Assembly (NCBI GenBank): GCA_963699085.1
Contig: CAVOTH010000003.1
Coordinates: 434,001-498,000, forward strand
Length of the DNA stretch: 64,000 nucleotides
Reading direction: 5' to 3'
From: Bog-756 sp963699085
Lineage (GTDB): Bacteria > Actinomycetota > Acidimicrobiia > Acidimicrobiales > RAAP-2
In this document: positions 10,194 to 19,075 of the stretch, in pieces
Position numbering within the stretch: the stretch's first letter is position 1
Layout of the letters: each line of letters opens with the position of its first letter
Notes under the pieces: model-generated
Told to the model about the DNA's origin: nothing
The model's input: only the letters and a program-made list of their open reading frames with translations
The model's database searches: none
Made by a program: the position numbers and the translations under genes

Positions 10194-10982
10194 TCAGTCG
10201 GCATTTGCGACGATCCATCCGAACTCGGACACGATCCGAATGCCGACATCCCGATCGGACAATGGCGAGATGACCTCATGCAACCCGTCGCAGAACGCTT
10301 CGTAGCCGACCGCTTCGATCGCAGGGACGGACGGTCCCGCCGCTGCCAGTGCACGGACTGCCGTGTCACTGTCGGGCCACTCATTGACGACGTCGACGGT
10401 TCCCCGCTCCGCCAGGGCAAAGCCCGTAGCCGCCAGCATTCCCTCCACGACGCCTTGGCGGCCGGTGTCCCCATGTTCCATGTTGGCTGCCCCGTGTTCA
10501 GGTGGAGACAACTCGAGTACCTTGAGGAAGTACGGCATCAGACCGAGTCGTTCGTATCGCCCCCAGAAGGTGAGTCCCAGTCGACCGTCGGGCACGAGTA
10601 CCCGTCGAGCTTCCCTCAGTGCACCTTCGCATCCTTTCCAGATGCCGTTGAAGCTTGTCGCCACATCGAAGCTGCCGTCTGCGTACGGCAGCTCGAACAT
10701 GTCCCCAACACGGAAGTCCCCGCTCGGCGTTCTCGTTCTTGCGATCGTCACGAGGGCCTCGGCTGCGTCGAGTCCCGAGATCTTGGCCTGCCTCTCGGCG
10801 GCAAGATGAGCAGCGAACCCGGACCCACAGGCGATGTCGAGGAGGCGGTCACCTTCCTCGATTCCCAGACGGTCGAGCAGCAACTCGTTGGCCGGGCGTG
10901 CGTACGGCTCGAACAGGTACGCCCACTCCAGGGCACGCGCTCCCCAACCTCGACCTGCTTCTTCCCAGTCCTTGGCAGTCAC
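10194..10982 (-). CDS. SAM-dependent methyltransferase
   Basis: A 262-residue class I methyltransferase. Motif I is LLDIACGSGFAAHLAAE, then GLDAAEALV (acidic motif II) and FRVGDMFELPYADGSFDVATSFNGIW. The frame extends to a TTG at 11018, but that codon lies inside a large palindrome. I prefer the GTG at 10982, preceded by AGAGG at about 9 bp. It is divergent from a TetR gene, whose operator probably occupies the gap. The substrate is unknown. Confidence 0.85.
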   Translation of the reverse strand: MTAKDWEEAGRGWGARALEWAYLFEPYARPANELLLDRLGIEEGDRLLDIACGSGFAAHLAAERQAKISGLDAAEALVTIARTRTPSGDFRVGDMFELPYADGSFDVATSFNGIWKGCEGALREARRVLVPDGRLGLTFWGRYERLGLMPYFLKVLELSPPEHGAANMEHGDTGRQGVVEGMLAATGFALAERGTVDVVNEWPDSDTAVRALAAAGPSVPAIEAVGYEAFCDGLHEVISPLSDRDVGIRIVSEFGWIVANAD

Positions 10983-11001
10983 TGGCTCGGGCCTCTTTCT
11001 A

Positions 11002-11040
11002 GACGAACGATCGTACAATAACTGTAAACGATCGTGCGTC
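11002..11040. promoter_or_regulatory. Long inverted-repeat operator between methyltransferase and TetR genes
   Basis: GACGAACGATCGTACA is inverted as TGTAAACGATCGTGCGTC with an 8-nt centre. AACGATCGT occurs in both arms. It sits exactly in the divergent promoter gap, so autoregulation by the adjacent TetR protein is a reasonable inference. Confidence 0.6.
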
Positions 11041-11084
11041 TAAGATGCAAGAGGTCAGATGAGCGGGGGAAGGAACACAAGCCG

Positions 11085-11701
11085 ATGCCAGAGGAGGAGG
11101 CGCCGAGGAAGCAGACCCGGGCCCCCGGAGAGCGTTCCCGTGCCCGCATCGTGAAACAGGCCGCACAACTTGCGACGATCGAGGGCATCGAAGGGCTTTC
11201 GATCGGCCGACTCGCCGACGCCACCGGGATTGCGAAGAGCAGTGTCTATGCGCTGTTCGGTTCCAAAGAGGAGCTCCAGCTGGCGACCATCAACGCGGCA
11301 CGCGAAAGCTTCATCGTCGAAGTGGTCACACCAGCCCTCGGTGCGACCGAGCCGGGACGCGAACGCCTGCTCGCCCTGTGTGACGGCTTCCTTTCCTACG
11401 TGGAGCGGCGCATCTTCCCTGGCGGCTGTTTCTTCGTTGCCGCATCTGCAGAGGTCGGGGGGCGCTCCGGACGTGTTCATGACGAAGTAGCCCGTGTCCA
11501 ACAGCAGTGGCGAGACCTACTCGACGCGAAGCCAGCGTGGCGGTGGAGAATGGCGAACTCCCGCCAGGCACCGACCCCGGGCAGATCTCATTCGAACTCG
11601 GTGTCATTCTTGCCGGGACCAACATCGTGAGCGTCCTGCACGACGATCAAACTGTCGTCGCCCGGGCCCGTTCAGCGGTCGAGAGTCGACTGTCCCGGTA
11701 G
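11085..11701 (+). CDS. TetR/AcrR transcriptional regulator, frameshifted
   Basis: The helix-turn-helix reads GLSIGRLADATGIAKSSVYALFGSKEEL, followed by the FLSYVERRIFPGGCFFVAASAE segment typical of YdeS-like TetR ligand domains. The frame runs out of homology-like sequence near 11520, after QQQWRDLL. It resumes one frame over as REASVAVENGELPPGTDPGQISFELG up to a stop at 11701. A single missing base at about 11519-11526 explains this. The start is ATG 11085, with GGGGAAGGAA upstream. It is divergent from the methyltransferase gene, and the palindrome between them is the likely operator. Confidence 0.8.
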
Positions 11702-11763
11702 TTCGTAGTGACTCTCGGTTGACGCACTTGACCCTGTACGAATGTGCGCCGACAATCGAGTCC

Positions 11764-12120
11764 ATGTCCAGTGCCGAAATCGACACTTATCTTGCAGGCG
11801 TCGAGGAACCGAAGCGCTCGACTCTCCAACGCCTGCGCCAGTCCATCATCGAGGCCGTTCCTGAAGCTGAAGAGGGAATCTCGTATGGATTGCCCGCCTT
11901 CCGAGTTCGGGGCAAAGTCATCGCGGGATTCGCGGCGTTCAAGAACCATCTCAGCTATTTGCCCCACAGCGGATCGGTGTTTCCTGCACTACGTGAAGAG
12001 CTGAACGAGTACACGTTCTCGTCTGGTGCCCTTCAGTTTCCGATCGACTCGCCGCTACCGAAGCCTTTGGTCGAACGACTGGTCCATATGCGAATCGCTC
12101 AGGCATTTCCCGACGAGTAG
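11764..12120 (+). CDS. DUF1801 (YdhG-like) protein
   Basis: A 118-residue protein starting MSSAEIDTYLAGVEEPKRSTL, with GISYGLPAFRVRGKVIAGFAAFKNHLSYLPHSG in the middle and RIAQAF at the end. This is the DUF1801 layout (a small alpha/beta protein distantly related to iron-chaperone frataxin-like folds). The reaction is unknown. It stands alone between the TetR gene and the FUSC-type membrane gene. Confidence 0.8.
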   Translation: MSSAEIDTYLAGVEEPKRSTLQRLRQSIIEAVPEAEEGISYGLPAFRVRGKVIAGFAAFKNHLSYLPHSGSVFPALREELNEYTFSSGALQFPIDSPLPKPLVERLVHMRIAQAFPDE

Positions 12121-12132
12121 GACCCGACCGCG

Positions 12133-12558
12133 ATGAAGTCCATCCTGGACCAGTCCACCCTGGCCACCATGCAGCGCCTGGACGGGGCGACCATCGGTGC
12201 CGTGGTGGCGGAGGTATTCCTGGTGACCGTGGACTCCAAGGTCGTCCTGGTAGTGGCCACCGTCATCCTCAGCGTTCTCCCCGGTCCCATCCGCGTGGTC
12301 AATTACGCCTTCTACTGCGCGGCCATGGCCGGAATGGTGCTCATTGCCGAGGACCTGTCCAACCCCACCAACTTTGGCCATGAGGTGCGCCGGGTGTTAT
12401 TGACCTTCGCCGGCGTCGGCATCGCCGTCATCGTCATGCCCCTGGCTGGCCTGCTGCAAAAGCGCACCCCCAAAGCGCCGCCACCGGCAGGTGCCCATGA
12501 GGGACATCGGCATCTGCCTCGGTTGGAGGACAATGCGCAAACACACTCATTGACCTAA
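12133..12558 (+). CDS. FUSC-type membrane protein, short (half-length)
   Basis: A 141-residue protein with about four hydrophobic segments (IGAVVAEVFLVTV, VVLVVATVILSVLPG, VNYAFYCAAMAGMVLIA, VLLTFAGVGIAVIVMPLAGLL). The RLDGATIGAV ... NYAFYC ... HEVRRVLLTFAGVGIAV pattern matches the FUSC_2 repeat of aromatic-acid/fusaric-acid-type exporters. Full proteins are 350-700 aa, so this is either a fragment or a half-size paralogue. It lies 16 bp before the antiporter gene and is probably co-transcribed with it. Confidence 0.6.
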   Translation: MKSILDQSTLATMQRLDGATIGAVVAEVFLVTVDSKVVLVVATVILSVLPGPIRVVNYAFYCAAMAGMVLIAEDLSNPTNFGHEVRRVLLTFAGVGIAVIVMPLAGLLQKRTPKAPPPAGAHEGHRHLPRLEDNAQTHSLT

Positions 12559-12574
12559 CTGGAGACGTCGCGCC

Positions 12575-13835
12575 ATGGGAATTGGACTCGCAGTTGTCGG
12601 ATTGTCGCTCCTTCTTGTGGCGGCGGTATCTCGATACCTATCGGGGACACCGTTCACTCCGGCGATGATGGTCGTGGCCATAGGTGTAGTTGTCGGCCCG
12701 CTGGTGCTTGACAGGATCACCTTGCAACCGACGAGCGCCACGGTTCGATCGCTCGCCGAGGCGACACTTGCCGTGGTGCTCTTTTCTGACTCTTCTCGCG
12801 TGGATCTGCGGACCCTCAAGAAAGAGGCGTCCATGCCAGCACGACTCCTCGGTATTGGTCTGATTCTCACGGTCGCCGTCGGCGGAGTGGCGGGGAAAAT
12901 GCTGTTCGGATCGTTCTCCCTCAATGATGCCCTCATCCTTGGTGTCGTCCTCGCTCCTACCGACGCAGGCCTCGGCAGTGCCGTCGTGACGGATACCCGG
13001 CTTCCGCAGAGCGTTCGCCAGTCCCTGAATGTCGAGAGCGGCCTCAACGACGGGATCTGCGTGCCCCTGCTGCTGATCCTTCTCGCCCTGGCTGGCGGCT
13101 CCGCTTCGCACCCACTTCGTGTGGTCGGCGAAGAGATCGGATACGGGGTGCTGTGCGGACTCGGTGCGGCGCTGATCGCGTCGGGAATCGTCGCGTTCGC
13201 CGATCGGCGCAAGATGATCGACGCCACCTGGCGCCAGATCATCCCATTGGCCACCACGCTGGCGGCCTACGGGGCAGCTACGGCTCTTGGTGGATCGGGC
13301 TTCATCGCAGCGTTCGTGGCTGGGGCGATGTTCGGTCTTCTCGCCAGTAGCGATATTGAAGCGACGATGCGGTTCACCGAGAACACGGGAGTGGTGCTGG
13401 ACAGCGTCACGTTCCTCGTGTTCGGGGCGGTACTGCTTGGTCCGGCCTTCAAAGACGTTGACTGGCACATCGCTGTCTACGCAGTATTGAGTCTGACTGT
13501 CGTCCGAATGGTGCCCGTTGCCATCGCACTACTGGGCACCCATGCCGCGCCCGCCAACTGTCGCATTCATTGGGTGGTTCGGACCTCGCGGACTGGCGTC
13601 CATCGTGTTCGCCGTGATTGTGGAGGATGCCCACATCCCACATGCAGCTGAGATCGCCACGATCACCTATTTCACAGTGGCACTCTCGGTGCTTGCCCAT
13701 GGACTTTCGGCAGCGCCGCTCGTCAGCCGCTACGTCACCTGGTTCAGCGGCTCAACCGATCGATCTCCCCAAGGAGTCGAATCCAAACCGATGCACGAAC
13801 ATCGATGGCCATCGCGACCACTGAGGACCAGGTGA
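12575..13835 (+). CDS. CPA1-type cation:proton antiporter (NhaP-like), frameshifted
   Basis: A polytopic inner-membrane antiporter of about 420 aa. The segments LAEATLAVVLFSDSSRVDL, LGVVLAPTDAGLGSAVV and NVESGLNDGICVPLL are the conserved TM4-TM6 elements of the CPA1 family, with the essential Asp in LND and APTDA. The first frame fails after ALLGTHA. A second frame then gives RPPTVAFIGWFGPRGLASIVFAVIV, the typical next helix, up to a stop at 13835. One extra base at about 13540-13546 accounts for it. It would exchange Na+ or K+ for H+ for pH or salt homeostasis. The last 25 residues after VSRYVTWF may be out of register. Confidence 0.85.
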
Positions 13836-13940
13836 CCGGTTCCACCGGCGCCGGTAGAGGTGCAGTAGCCACGCCATCCGGCATCCGCCAGCCCTTTGGA
13901 GCCAGGTCCGCTCGACTGACCGGCTCTACTGATTCTGAGG

Positions 13941-13996
13941 TATCCCCAGGTCAGGGAAGGGTTCGAACAACGGCCTCTGGCTCAAGTCGGAAACTG
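13941..13996. repeat. Dispersed repeat, copy C (partial)
   Basis: Contains CCCAGGTCAGGGAAGGGTTC and continues CGAACAACGGCCTCTGGCTC, closely matching the left half of the copies at 18.94 and 39.99 kb. It lies in a 200-bp gap with no gene (13836-14038). Confidence 0.55.
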
Positions 13997-14038
13997 ATTC
14001 GGCGCCATCCCATCCCGCCAGAGGACCTAGGCCCACTA

Positions 14039-14338
14039 TCAGGTGCGCGAGTAGGTGGACCAACTCCAATCCCGCGTCCGAGGACCTGCTCCTATGCCCT
14101 GTGCATCTGTCCGTCCTGAGATGTGATGTAGTCGAATGGCTGCTGCACGATCTGCTCGAGCACCGAACCGATAGCGGCCGAAGCCGCGAGTGCCCACGTT
14201 CCACAGTTGCGGGGACCCGCCGCTGATCCGTTGCATCATGCCCATGAGTACGAGGGTGTCCGAAACCAACGGCGCGTCGTCAAGTGACGCGAGGTAGTCC
14301 TCGACCGACCGGGGCTCAGGGTCGGTTCCGTCGTCCAC
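14039..14338 (-). CDS. DUF1801-like protein, degraded or frameshifted
   Basis: Residues 10-55 (RSVEDYLASLDDAPLVSDTL ... SPQLWNVGTRGFGRYRF) match the N-terminal half of DUF1801, with the usual VGFGxY element. After GRYRF the expected second half is missing in this frame. One neighbouring frame gives VLEQIVQQPFDYITSQDGQM and then stops, so the gene is either truncated or hit by an indel near 14170. It lies just downstream of the MmcQ/YjbR gene, and the two overlap by about 23 bp in different frames. Confidence 0.4.
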   Translation of the reverse strand: MDDGTDPEPRSVEDYLASLDDAPLVSDTLVLMGMMQRISGGSPQLWNVGTRGFGRYRFGARADRAAAIRLHHISGRTDAQGIGAGPRTRDWSWSTYSRT

Positions 14339-14705
14339 GTGGCGAAGCGCACTGCGGGTCCAGCTCGGTGCCTGTGTATGCCTTTGCCAGTGAAGCCGGG
14401 GCCTTGCGCAACCATGCCTCTGTCAGAAGTTCGCGAATCAGGTCGGCAGAGGCTGTCGCGATCTCGACGGCAACGCAGGACAGGCGCTTGCCCCAATAGA
14501 CGGGATGACACGCGTCTGAGTGGGAGGCGGTGGCGGCCAGGATCTCGTGCTCGTCCACCATGATGCGGACGCACTGCTCATTTGGGATCGTGGCGAAGAT
14601 CTTTCCGCGCACCCTGAACGAGCCCAACTCGTGATGGGGCTGCTCTGTGCTCTCGGGTAATGACAGCGCCCAACCTCGAACATCCTCCATCGTTGGCATG
14701 GGCAA
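14316..14705 (-). CDS. MmcQ/YjbR family protein
   Basis: A 129-residue MmcQ/YjbR-fold protein. MEDVRGWALSLPESTEQPHHELGSFRVRGKIFATI is the typical opening, followed by WGKRLSCVAVEIATASADLIRELLTEAWLRKAPASLAKAY at the C-terminal helix pair. The family has a DNA-binding-like cysteine fold, but its function is not established. The last 17 residues do not look like family sequence, so the true end may have been lost to an indel. Confidence 0.75.
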   Translation of the reverse strand: MPMPTMEDVRGWALSLPESTEQPHHELGSFRVRGKIFATIPNEQCVRIMVDEHEILAATASHSDACHPVYWGKRLSCVAVEIATASADLIRELLTEAWLRKAPASLAKAYTGTELDPQCASPRGRRNRP

Positions 14706-14794
14706 AAGTCTGCCAGTTGGATGCCTCGATCGCCGCTGACACCGAGCAAGGCACCTTCGTCACCTCGCAACCTGCATCGAAGGTCATCTCTCGA

Positions 14795-15712
14795 TCATCG
14801 GGTCCCTTCAGGAGGGTTTAGGGCCGCGGTGATGGCTTCGACACGGGAGCGATGGGCGCTGCAACGGGCAATTGCTTGGCGAGCGGTTAGGCGTTCATAG
14901 GCGACCGACCACAGGTCGAGCGTCAGCGGCCGGGCAATCATGATGGCTGGAAGTCGGACGCGTTCCTCTTCCGATAGGGGAACTGAGCGCGTGTAGCGGT
15001 CCAGTGCTCGGCGAGCACCGGCGGGGCCTGCCGCGTAGAGCAAGAAGGCCAGAGGCCAGATTCTCGGACCACGCCCCACCCCGATCCAGTCAATGATCAC
15101 CGGGGGTTGCTCGCCCTGCGGTACCGCGTTCGGCGGGGTGAGGTCGGCGTGGATCAGCGCCTCGGGCAGTCCGGTTCCGTCGTCGGCGTCGACCAGGGTT
15201 TCGACGAGCTCGGCCACCGATGTTCCGAGGTGGCCACCCAGGGCAAGCGCGTGGTCGATCTCGACCGACGGAGTGGGGCCGAGCCGATGCCAGCCGCCGC
15301 CGGTGGGAATGCCGTCGGCAGGTCGTTCGCCGAGTCGACTAAGCAATCCCACGCACCAGGCCAGAACGAACCCTGGACTGGGAGCGGGTCTCGGCACGAC
15401 GTATTCGGTGAGGAGTACATGTCGGCCCTCTCCGAGTGCCAGTACGGGATCACCAGGCGCGCAGCGTTCGGCTGGGAATCGTGTGCTGGCCAAGATCTGC
15501 AGGGCGCGCGCCGCAGTGTCCACTGCTTCTCGCTCCACTTCAGCGCCGAACGCACGTGCGACGAGGTCGGGTGCGTCAGATTCTGCGTCAGTGGGATGTA
15601 AACGGTAGACATCGACGTCCAGCTCGCTATGGAGTGACAGCGGATGGCCCATGGACTCGGCGGCCGCACCGACCACCATCGCAACATCCTCGATCACGTG
15701 ATGGACCTGCAT
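14795..15712 (-). CDS. APH-family (aminoglycoside-phosphotransferase-like) kinase
   Basis: A 305-residue small-molecule kinase-like protein. The Brenner motif HADLTPPNAV (catalytic Asp) and the metal-binding VIIDWIGVGRG stretch are intact near residues 195-225. The N-lobe is divergent, with a weak nucleotide-binding region. Such genes phosphorylate aminoglycosides, choline, homoserine or unknown alcohols; no substrate can be assigned here. It is divergent from the TrmO-like gene. Confidence 0.8.
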   Translation of the reverse strand: MQVHHVIEDVAMVVGAAAESMGHPLSLHSELDVDVYRLHPTDAESDAPDLVARAFGAEVEREAVDTAARALQILASTRFPAERCAPGDPVLALGEGRHVLLTEYVVPRPAPSPGFVLAWCVGLLSRLGERPADGIPTGGGWHRLGPTPSVEIDHALALGGHLGTSVAELVETLVDADDGTGLPEALIHADLTPPNAVPQGEQPPVIIDWIGVGRGPRIWPLAFLLYAAGPAGARRALDRYTRSVPLSEEERVRLPAIMIARPLTLDLWSVAYERLTARQAIARCSAHRSRVEAITAALNPPEGTR

Positions 15713-15821
15713 CGCAACACTCTGGCAGTTCAGGCGAAGGGACCGCTCGACTGGTCAAGCGGACTACGTTCGAACCCCCTCCGCTCCCGAGCGCCTCCGC
15801 TCCCCTGAGCCGTCCATTCAT

Positions 15822-15881
15822 TTGCTAGTACATTCATCCTTGTATTCTCCTGCCTAAATGATAGGATGCTCGTACTAGTAA
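15822..15881. promoter_or_regulatory. Inverted repeat in an AT-rich promoter region
   Basis: TTGCTAGTACATTCATCC at 15822-15839 is matched in inverted orientation at 15864-15881 (14 of 18 positions). The segment is clearly AT-richer than its surroundings and lies directly upstream of the AAAGGAGAG ribosome-binding site of the TrmO-like gene. It may be an operator or an RNA stem-loop over the promoter. Confidence 0.4.
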
Positions 15882-15892
15882 AGGAGAGTCGG

Positions 15893-16357
15893 ATGCAGCC
15901 CTCACCAATAACGGCGGTCGGACGCGTCGTCGGCGGCCGAACAGAGGTCGAAGACGACAACTGGGGCTCGGTGTGCGCGCACATCGAGTTACATGACGAG
16001 ATTCTGGAGAAGACGGCCACCCGAGGTCTCGAGGCGTTCTCCCACGTGGAGGTCGTGTTCGTCTTCGACCAGGTCGGTGAGGACTCCATCTGCCGAGGTG
16101 ACCGGCACCCCCGAGGAAGGCAGGACTGGCCGAGCATCGGCATCCTGGCCCAGCGGGCGAAGGATCGTCCCAACCGGATCGGAATCACGACGTGCGAGTT
16201 AGTCGACGTTGGTCCCGGCTGGCTGGAAGTTCGGGGCCTAGACGCAGTAGTGGGCACTCCCGTTCTCGACATCAAGCCGTTCATGCGAGAGTTCGGACCG
16301 CGCGGTCCCGTTGTCCAACCGCAGTGGGCCTCTGAATTGATGAAAGGCTACTGGTGA
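15893..16357 (+). CDS. TsaA/TrmO-family SAM-dependent methyltransferase
   Basis: A 154-residue protein of the TsaA-like beta-barrel family, whose E. coli member TrmO methylates t6A37 of some tRNAs using SAM. Supporting segments are SHVEVVFVFDQV, RPNRIGITTCELVDV and LDAVVGTPVLDIKPFM. This length is the catalytic domain without the C-terminal extension of TrmO. The ATG at 15893 follows AGGAG at the right distance; a longer frame from 15866 would start inside the inverted repeat. It overlaps the next LLM gene by 4 bp (GTGA), so the two are translationally coupled. Some family members act on other substrates, so tRNA is not assured. Confidence 0.75.
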   Translation: MQPSPITAVGRVVGGRTEVEDDNWGSVCAHIELHDEILEKTATRGLEAFSHVEVVFVFDQVGEDSICRGDRHPRGRQDWPSIGILAQRAKDRPNRIGITTCELVDVGPGWLEVRGLDAVVGTPVLDIKPFMREFGPRGPVVQPQWASELMKGYW

Positions 16358-17400
16358 GCGCCCCCGAGGGTGCCGTCAATCCGCTGCGGTTCTGCGCAGT
16401 GGTCACCAACCAGCACGCTCTCGGGGGCGACCTGACCGCCCAGATCGACGGCGAACTGAGCATCGCCGACGCCGCACGTGATCTCGGATGGGACGGAGTG
16501 GCGGTCACCCAACACTTCTTGACCGGGGCCTGGCTTCACGGGATCGACCAGGTCGCCATGCTGGGGCGCCTCATCGACCGGACCGGAGACATGTCTCTGG
16601 TGGTCTCCATCAACCTGCTGGCCCTCCACAATCCGGTGGCCACGGCCGAGCAGTTCGCCTCGATAGATGTGCTGTCAGGCGGGCGGCTCATCTTCGGGGC
16701 TGGACTCGGCTATCGGGATGAGGAGTACCTGGCGTTCGGGATCAACCGAAAGAGCATGGTCGAGCGGTTTGAGGGAAACCTCGCGGCGCTCAAGGAGCTA
16801 TGGACGAGCGACGTGCCGGTGGTCGATCTCCCGTGGTGCCAAGTGCAGGGCACCCCGATCTCCACCCGGCCCGTCCAGAAGCCACGGCCCCCCATCCTGA
16901 TGGCCGCCAACGCTGACAAAGCGGTCGTCCGGGCGGCTCTGCAGTCGGACGGATGGATGATCAATCCCCACGCCACCTATTCGACGGTGGCCCGGCAACT
17001 CGACCTCTTCTCGATGACCCGTCAGGAGGCTGGACTCCCCGCGTCGTCTCGGACGTCGGTGGCCCGGGAGATCTTCTGTGCTCCGACCCGCCAACGAGCG
17101 CTCGAGATCGCCCGACCATTCCTCGGCGCCAAGTACGACGCGTACGCCGCCTGGGGTCAGGACAAGGCGCTTCCGGGCGACGAGAGTTTCGCCATCCCAT
17201 TCGAGCTCTTGGAAGATGAGCGTTTCATCATCGGCACGCCCGATGACTGCATCGCCATGCTCATCCCCTGGATCGATGATCTTCACATGACGGACTTCGG
17301 ATTTCGCACCAACTGGTTCGGCATGCCCCACGAGTACGCCGTCGAGTCGATGCGGCTCCTGACCACCGAGGTGTTCCCCGCGTTACGAGAGGGTCGGTAA
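16354..17400 (+). CDS. LLM class flavin-dependent (bacterial luciferase-like) oxidoreductase
   Basis: A 348-residue TIM-barrel oxidoreductase. LGWDGVAVTQHFLTG and the RTGDMSLVVSINLLALHNPVATAEQFASIDVLSGGRLIFGAG core are characteristic of luciferase-like monooxygenases using FMN or F420. SDGWMINPHA and RTSVAREIFCAP follow. It is coupled to the TrmO-like gene and lies 6 bp before a TetR gene, so the three form one unit. It is probably involved in oxidising a xenobiotic or lipid-derived substrate. Confidence 0.9.
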   Translation: MSAPEGAVNPLRFCAVVTNQHALGGDLTAQIDGELSIADAARDLGWDGVAVTQHFLTGAWLHGIDQVAMLGRLIDRTGDMSLVVSINLLALHNPVATAEQFASIDVLSGGRLIFGAGLGYRDEEYLAFGINRKSMVERFEGNLAALKELWTSDVPVVDLPWCQVQGTPISTRPVQKPRPPILMAANADKAVVRAALQSDGWMINPHATYSTVARQLDLFSMTRQEAGLPASSRTSVAREIFCAPTRQRALEIARPFLGAKYDAYAAWGQDKALPGDESFAIPFELLEDERFIIGTPDDCIAMLIPWIDDLHMTDFGFRTNWFGMPHEYAVESMRLLTTEVFPALREGR

Positions 17401-17406
17401 GGGCAG

Positions 17407-17991
17407 ATGGGCAAACGCACGGATACCCGTCAACGCATGATCGATGCCGCCAAGGTCAGTTACCGCCACCATGGGGTGACGGCGACCGGATTCACGGAAG
17501 TCCTGGAGCGGGCCGGGGCTACTCGAGGCACGATCTACCACCACTTCCCCGGCGGCAAGGAGGAACTGGCCATTGCCGTTGTGAAGAGCAGCGGTGACAA
17601 CGTTGAACAGATGATCCGGACGCTCGGAGATCGTTCCTCGTCGCCACTCGAGGCGGTCAATGCCTTCGTCGACGTGTGTGTCGCCGCACTGGAGGGAACC
17701 GGCGGAGCATTCGGCTGTCCTATCGCTCCCGCCGTCCTCGAGTCCCCGGACGCCGATGCGGTGCTCGACGCGGCGGCGAAGGCATTCGATCAGTGGAAAG
17801 TTGCCATCGAGGAGCAGCTGAGCCGAGCGGGAGTCGGTGGTGCGCATGCTGCGCAGCTCGCGACACTGCTCATCGCGGCGGTCGAAGGCGGGTTCGTCCT
17901 GGCCAGGGCCACGCGGTCGGCAGGTCCGATGCGCGACGTCGGGGCATCCATCGGTCGACTTCTGGACTTCGAGATCGAAGGTGCCTGTTGA
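17407..17991 (+). CDS. TetR/AcrR transcriptional regulator
   Basis: A 194-residue repressor. The HTH is GFTEVLERAGATRGTIYHHFPGGKEEL (about residues 25-52), a form typical of the YcdC/LmrA-like subgroup whose ligand domain contains GGAFGCPIAPAVLE. It sits 6 bp after the LLM gene and 106 bp before a methyltransferase gene. It may control this small operon, but no clear palindrome was found right upstream. Confidence 0.9.
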   Translation: MGKRTDTRQRMIDAAKVSYRHHGVTATGFTEVLERAGATRGTIYHHFPGGKEELAIAVVKSSGDNVEQMIRTLGDRSSSPLEAVNAFVDVCVAALEGTGGAFGCPIAPAVLESPDADAVLDAAAKAFDQWKVAIEEQLSRAGVGGAHAAQLATLLIAAVEGGFVLARATRSAGPMRDVGASIGRLLDFEIEGAC

Positions 17992-18097
17992 TCCGGGGCA
18001 CCACTCGTCGTGGAGCCACCGGGCTTCGTGCGGAACTCCCGGCGATGGCAGTCCCACACAGATCACCCGCAGACGTCAACCGAGCAAGGGGGCTCCC

Positions 18098-18898
18098 ATG
18101 ACTACTTGGGCCGTCGGTGACTATCCCCGCATGGCAGTGCGACTCGAGCCTGCGGCGCATCGTGTCGTGGAGGCTGCAGGGATCGAGGCGTCCGACACCG
18201 TGCTCGATGTCGCTACCGGGACCGGCAACGCGGCACTTCTGGCCGCCGGTCTGGGGGCGCAGGTGGTGGGCATCGACTTCGAGCAGACATTGCTGGACAT
18301 CGCCTCCAAGCGGTGCTCGTCAGCGGGCTTGGTGGTCCGTTGGGCGAATGCCGATGTCGGAGGCCTGCCGGTTCCCGACCAGTCTGCATCTGCTGTCCTC
18401 TCCGTCTTCGGGGTCATGTACGCCGTCGACCACGAGGTCGCCATGAGGGAATTGGCCAGAGCCGTCACTCCCTCAGGCCGTGTTGTCCTGGCATCGTGGG
18501 TGCCTGGGAGCTTCATGCCGGCCATGGGTCCGGCCCTTTCGCCGTACCTGCCGCCGCCCCCGGCCGGCTCCGGACCACCCAGCAGATGGGGAGACGCAGA
18601 TTCCCTGGGGGAACTCGGGGCCCGCCACTGCCTGCGCTTGACGGATCATTCTTTCGAGCGGCTGGAGCTGGACTTCCCGACAGCGGAGAAGGCTGCGGAA
18701 TTCATGGTCAATACTGCTGGCCACGTGATGGCCGAGAAGCCCCGGCTGGTTAGCGAGCAGCGGTGGGATGCTCTCCTCGCCGACGTCCGCTCGCTGACCG
18801 AGACGATGGCGCTTCCAACAGAAGAGGGAATCGCTATTCCGTGTGACTACCTCATTGCGAGGCTTTGTCCGACCTGTCCAGGTGGAAACGAAATCTGA
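18098..18898 (+). CDS. SAM-dependent methyltransferase
   Basis: A 266-residue class I methyltransferase. It begins MTTWAVGDYPRMAVRLEPAA, has motif I VLDVATGTGNAALLAAGLGA, the VGIDFEQTLLDIA acidic motif, and the ANADVGGLPVPDQSASAVLSVFGVMYAVD motif II region. This layout is common in UbiE/COQ5-like proteins of actinomycetes. The start ATG was chosen because the AAGGGGG upstream gives a ribosome-binding site and the frame further upstream is non-coding shadow. The final CPTCPGGNEI is atypical and may reflect an indel near the 3' end. Confidence 0.85.
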   Translation: MTTWAVGDYPRMAVRLEPAAHRVVEAAGIEASDTVLDVATGTGNAALLAAGLGAQVVGIDFEQTLLDIASKRCSSAGLVVRWANADVGGLPVPDQSASAVLSVFGVMYAVDHEVAMRELARAVTPSGRVVLASWVPGSFMPAMGPALSPYLPPPPAGSGPPSRWGDADSLGELGARHCLRLTDHSFERLELDFPTAEKAAEFMVNTAGHVMAEKPRLVSEQRWDALLADVRSLTETMALPTEEGIAIPCDYLIARLCPTCPGGNEI

Positions 18899-18934
18899 AC
18901 TGTCCGACAGGGCGAATGAACAGGTAGGGGCGTT

Positions 18935-19075
18935 GTCCCTGGTCAGCAGGGAGTTCGAACATCGACTTTTGCCTCGATTGGCGAACGGAGCACGAAAATA
19001 CCCTTCTACCAGGGAAAACGTTGCGTTTCTTACAACACCGTGGAGGTGATCGCGATGTTTTCGAACCCGATGCCC
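18935..19075. repeat. Dispersed repeat, copy A, in a 514-bp intergenic region
   Basis: Contains GGTCAGCAGGGAGTTCGAAC, later CCAGGGAAAACGTTG, and ends GTGGAGGT ... TTCGAACCC. The same blocks in the same order and spacing occur at 39.98-40.12 kb, where the right end is the 3' half of tRNA-Ala. The rest of the gap (18899-19412) holds no gene; a palindrome at 19324 precedes the SDR operon. Confidence 0.6.

Noticed and set aside
10194..11018. TTG start at 11018 for the methyltransferase
   Set aside because: It lies inside the palindromic operator and has no ribosome-binding site; GTG 10982 is better placed.
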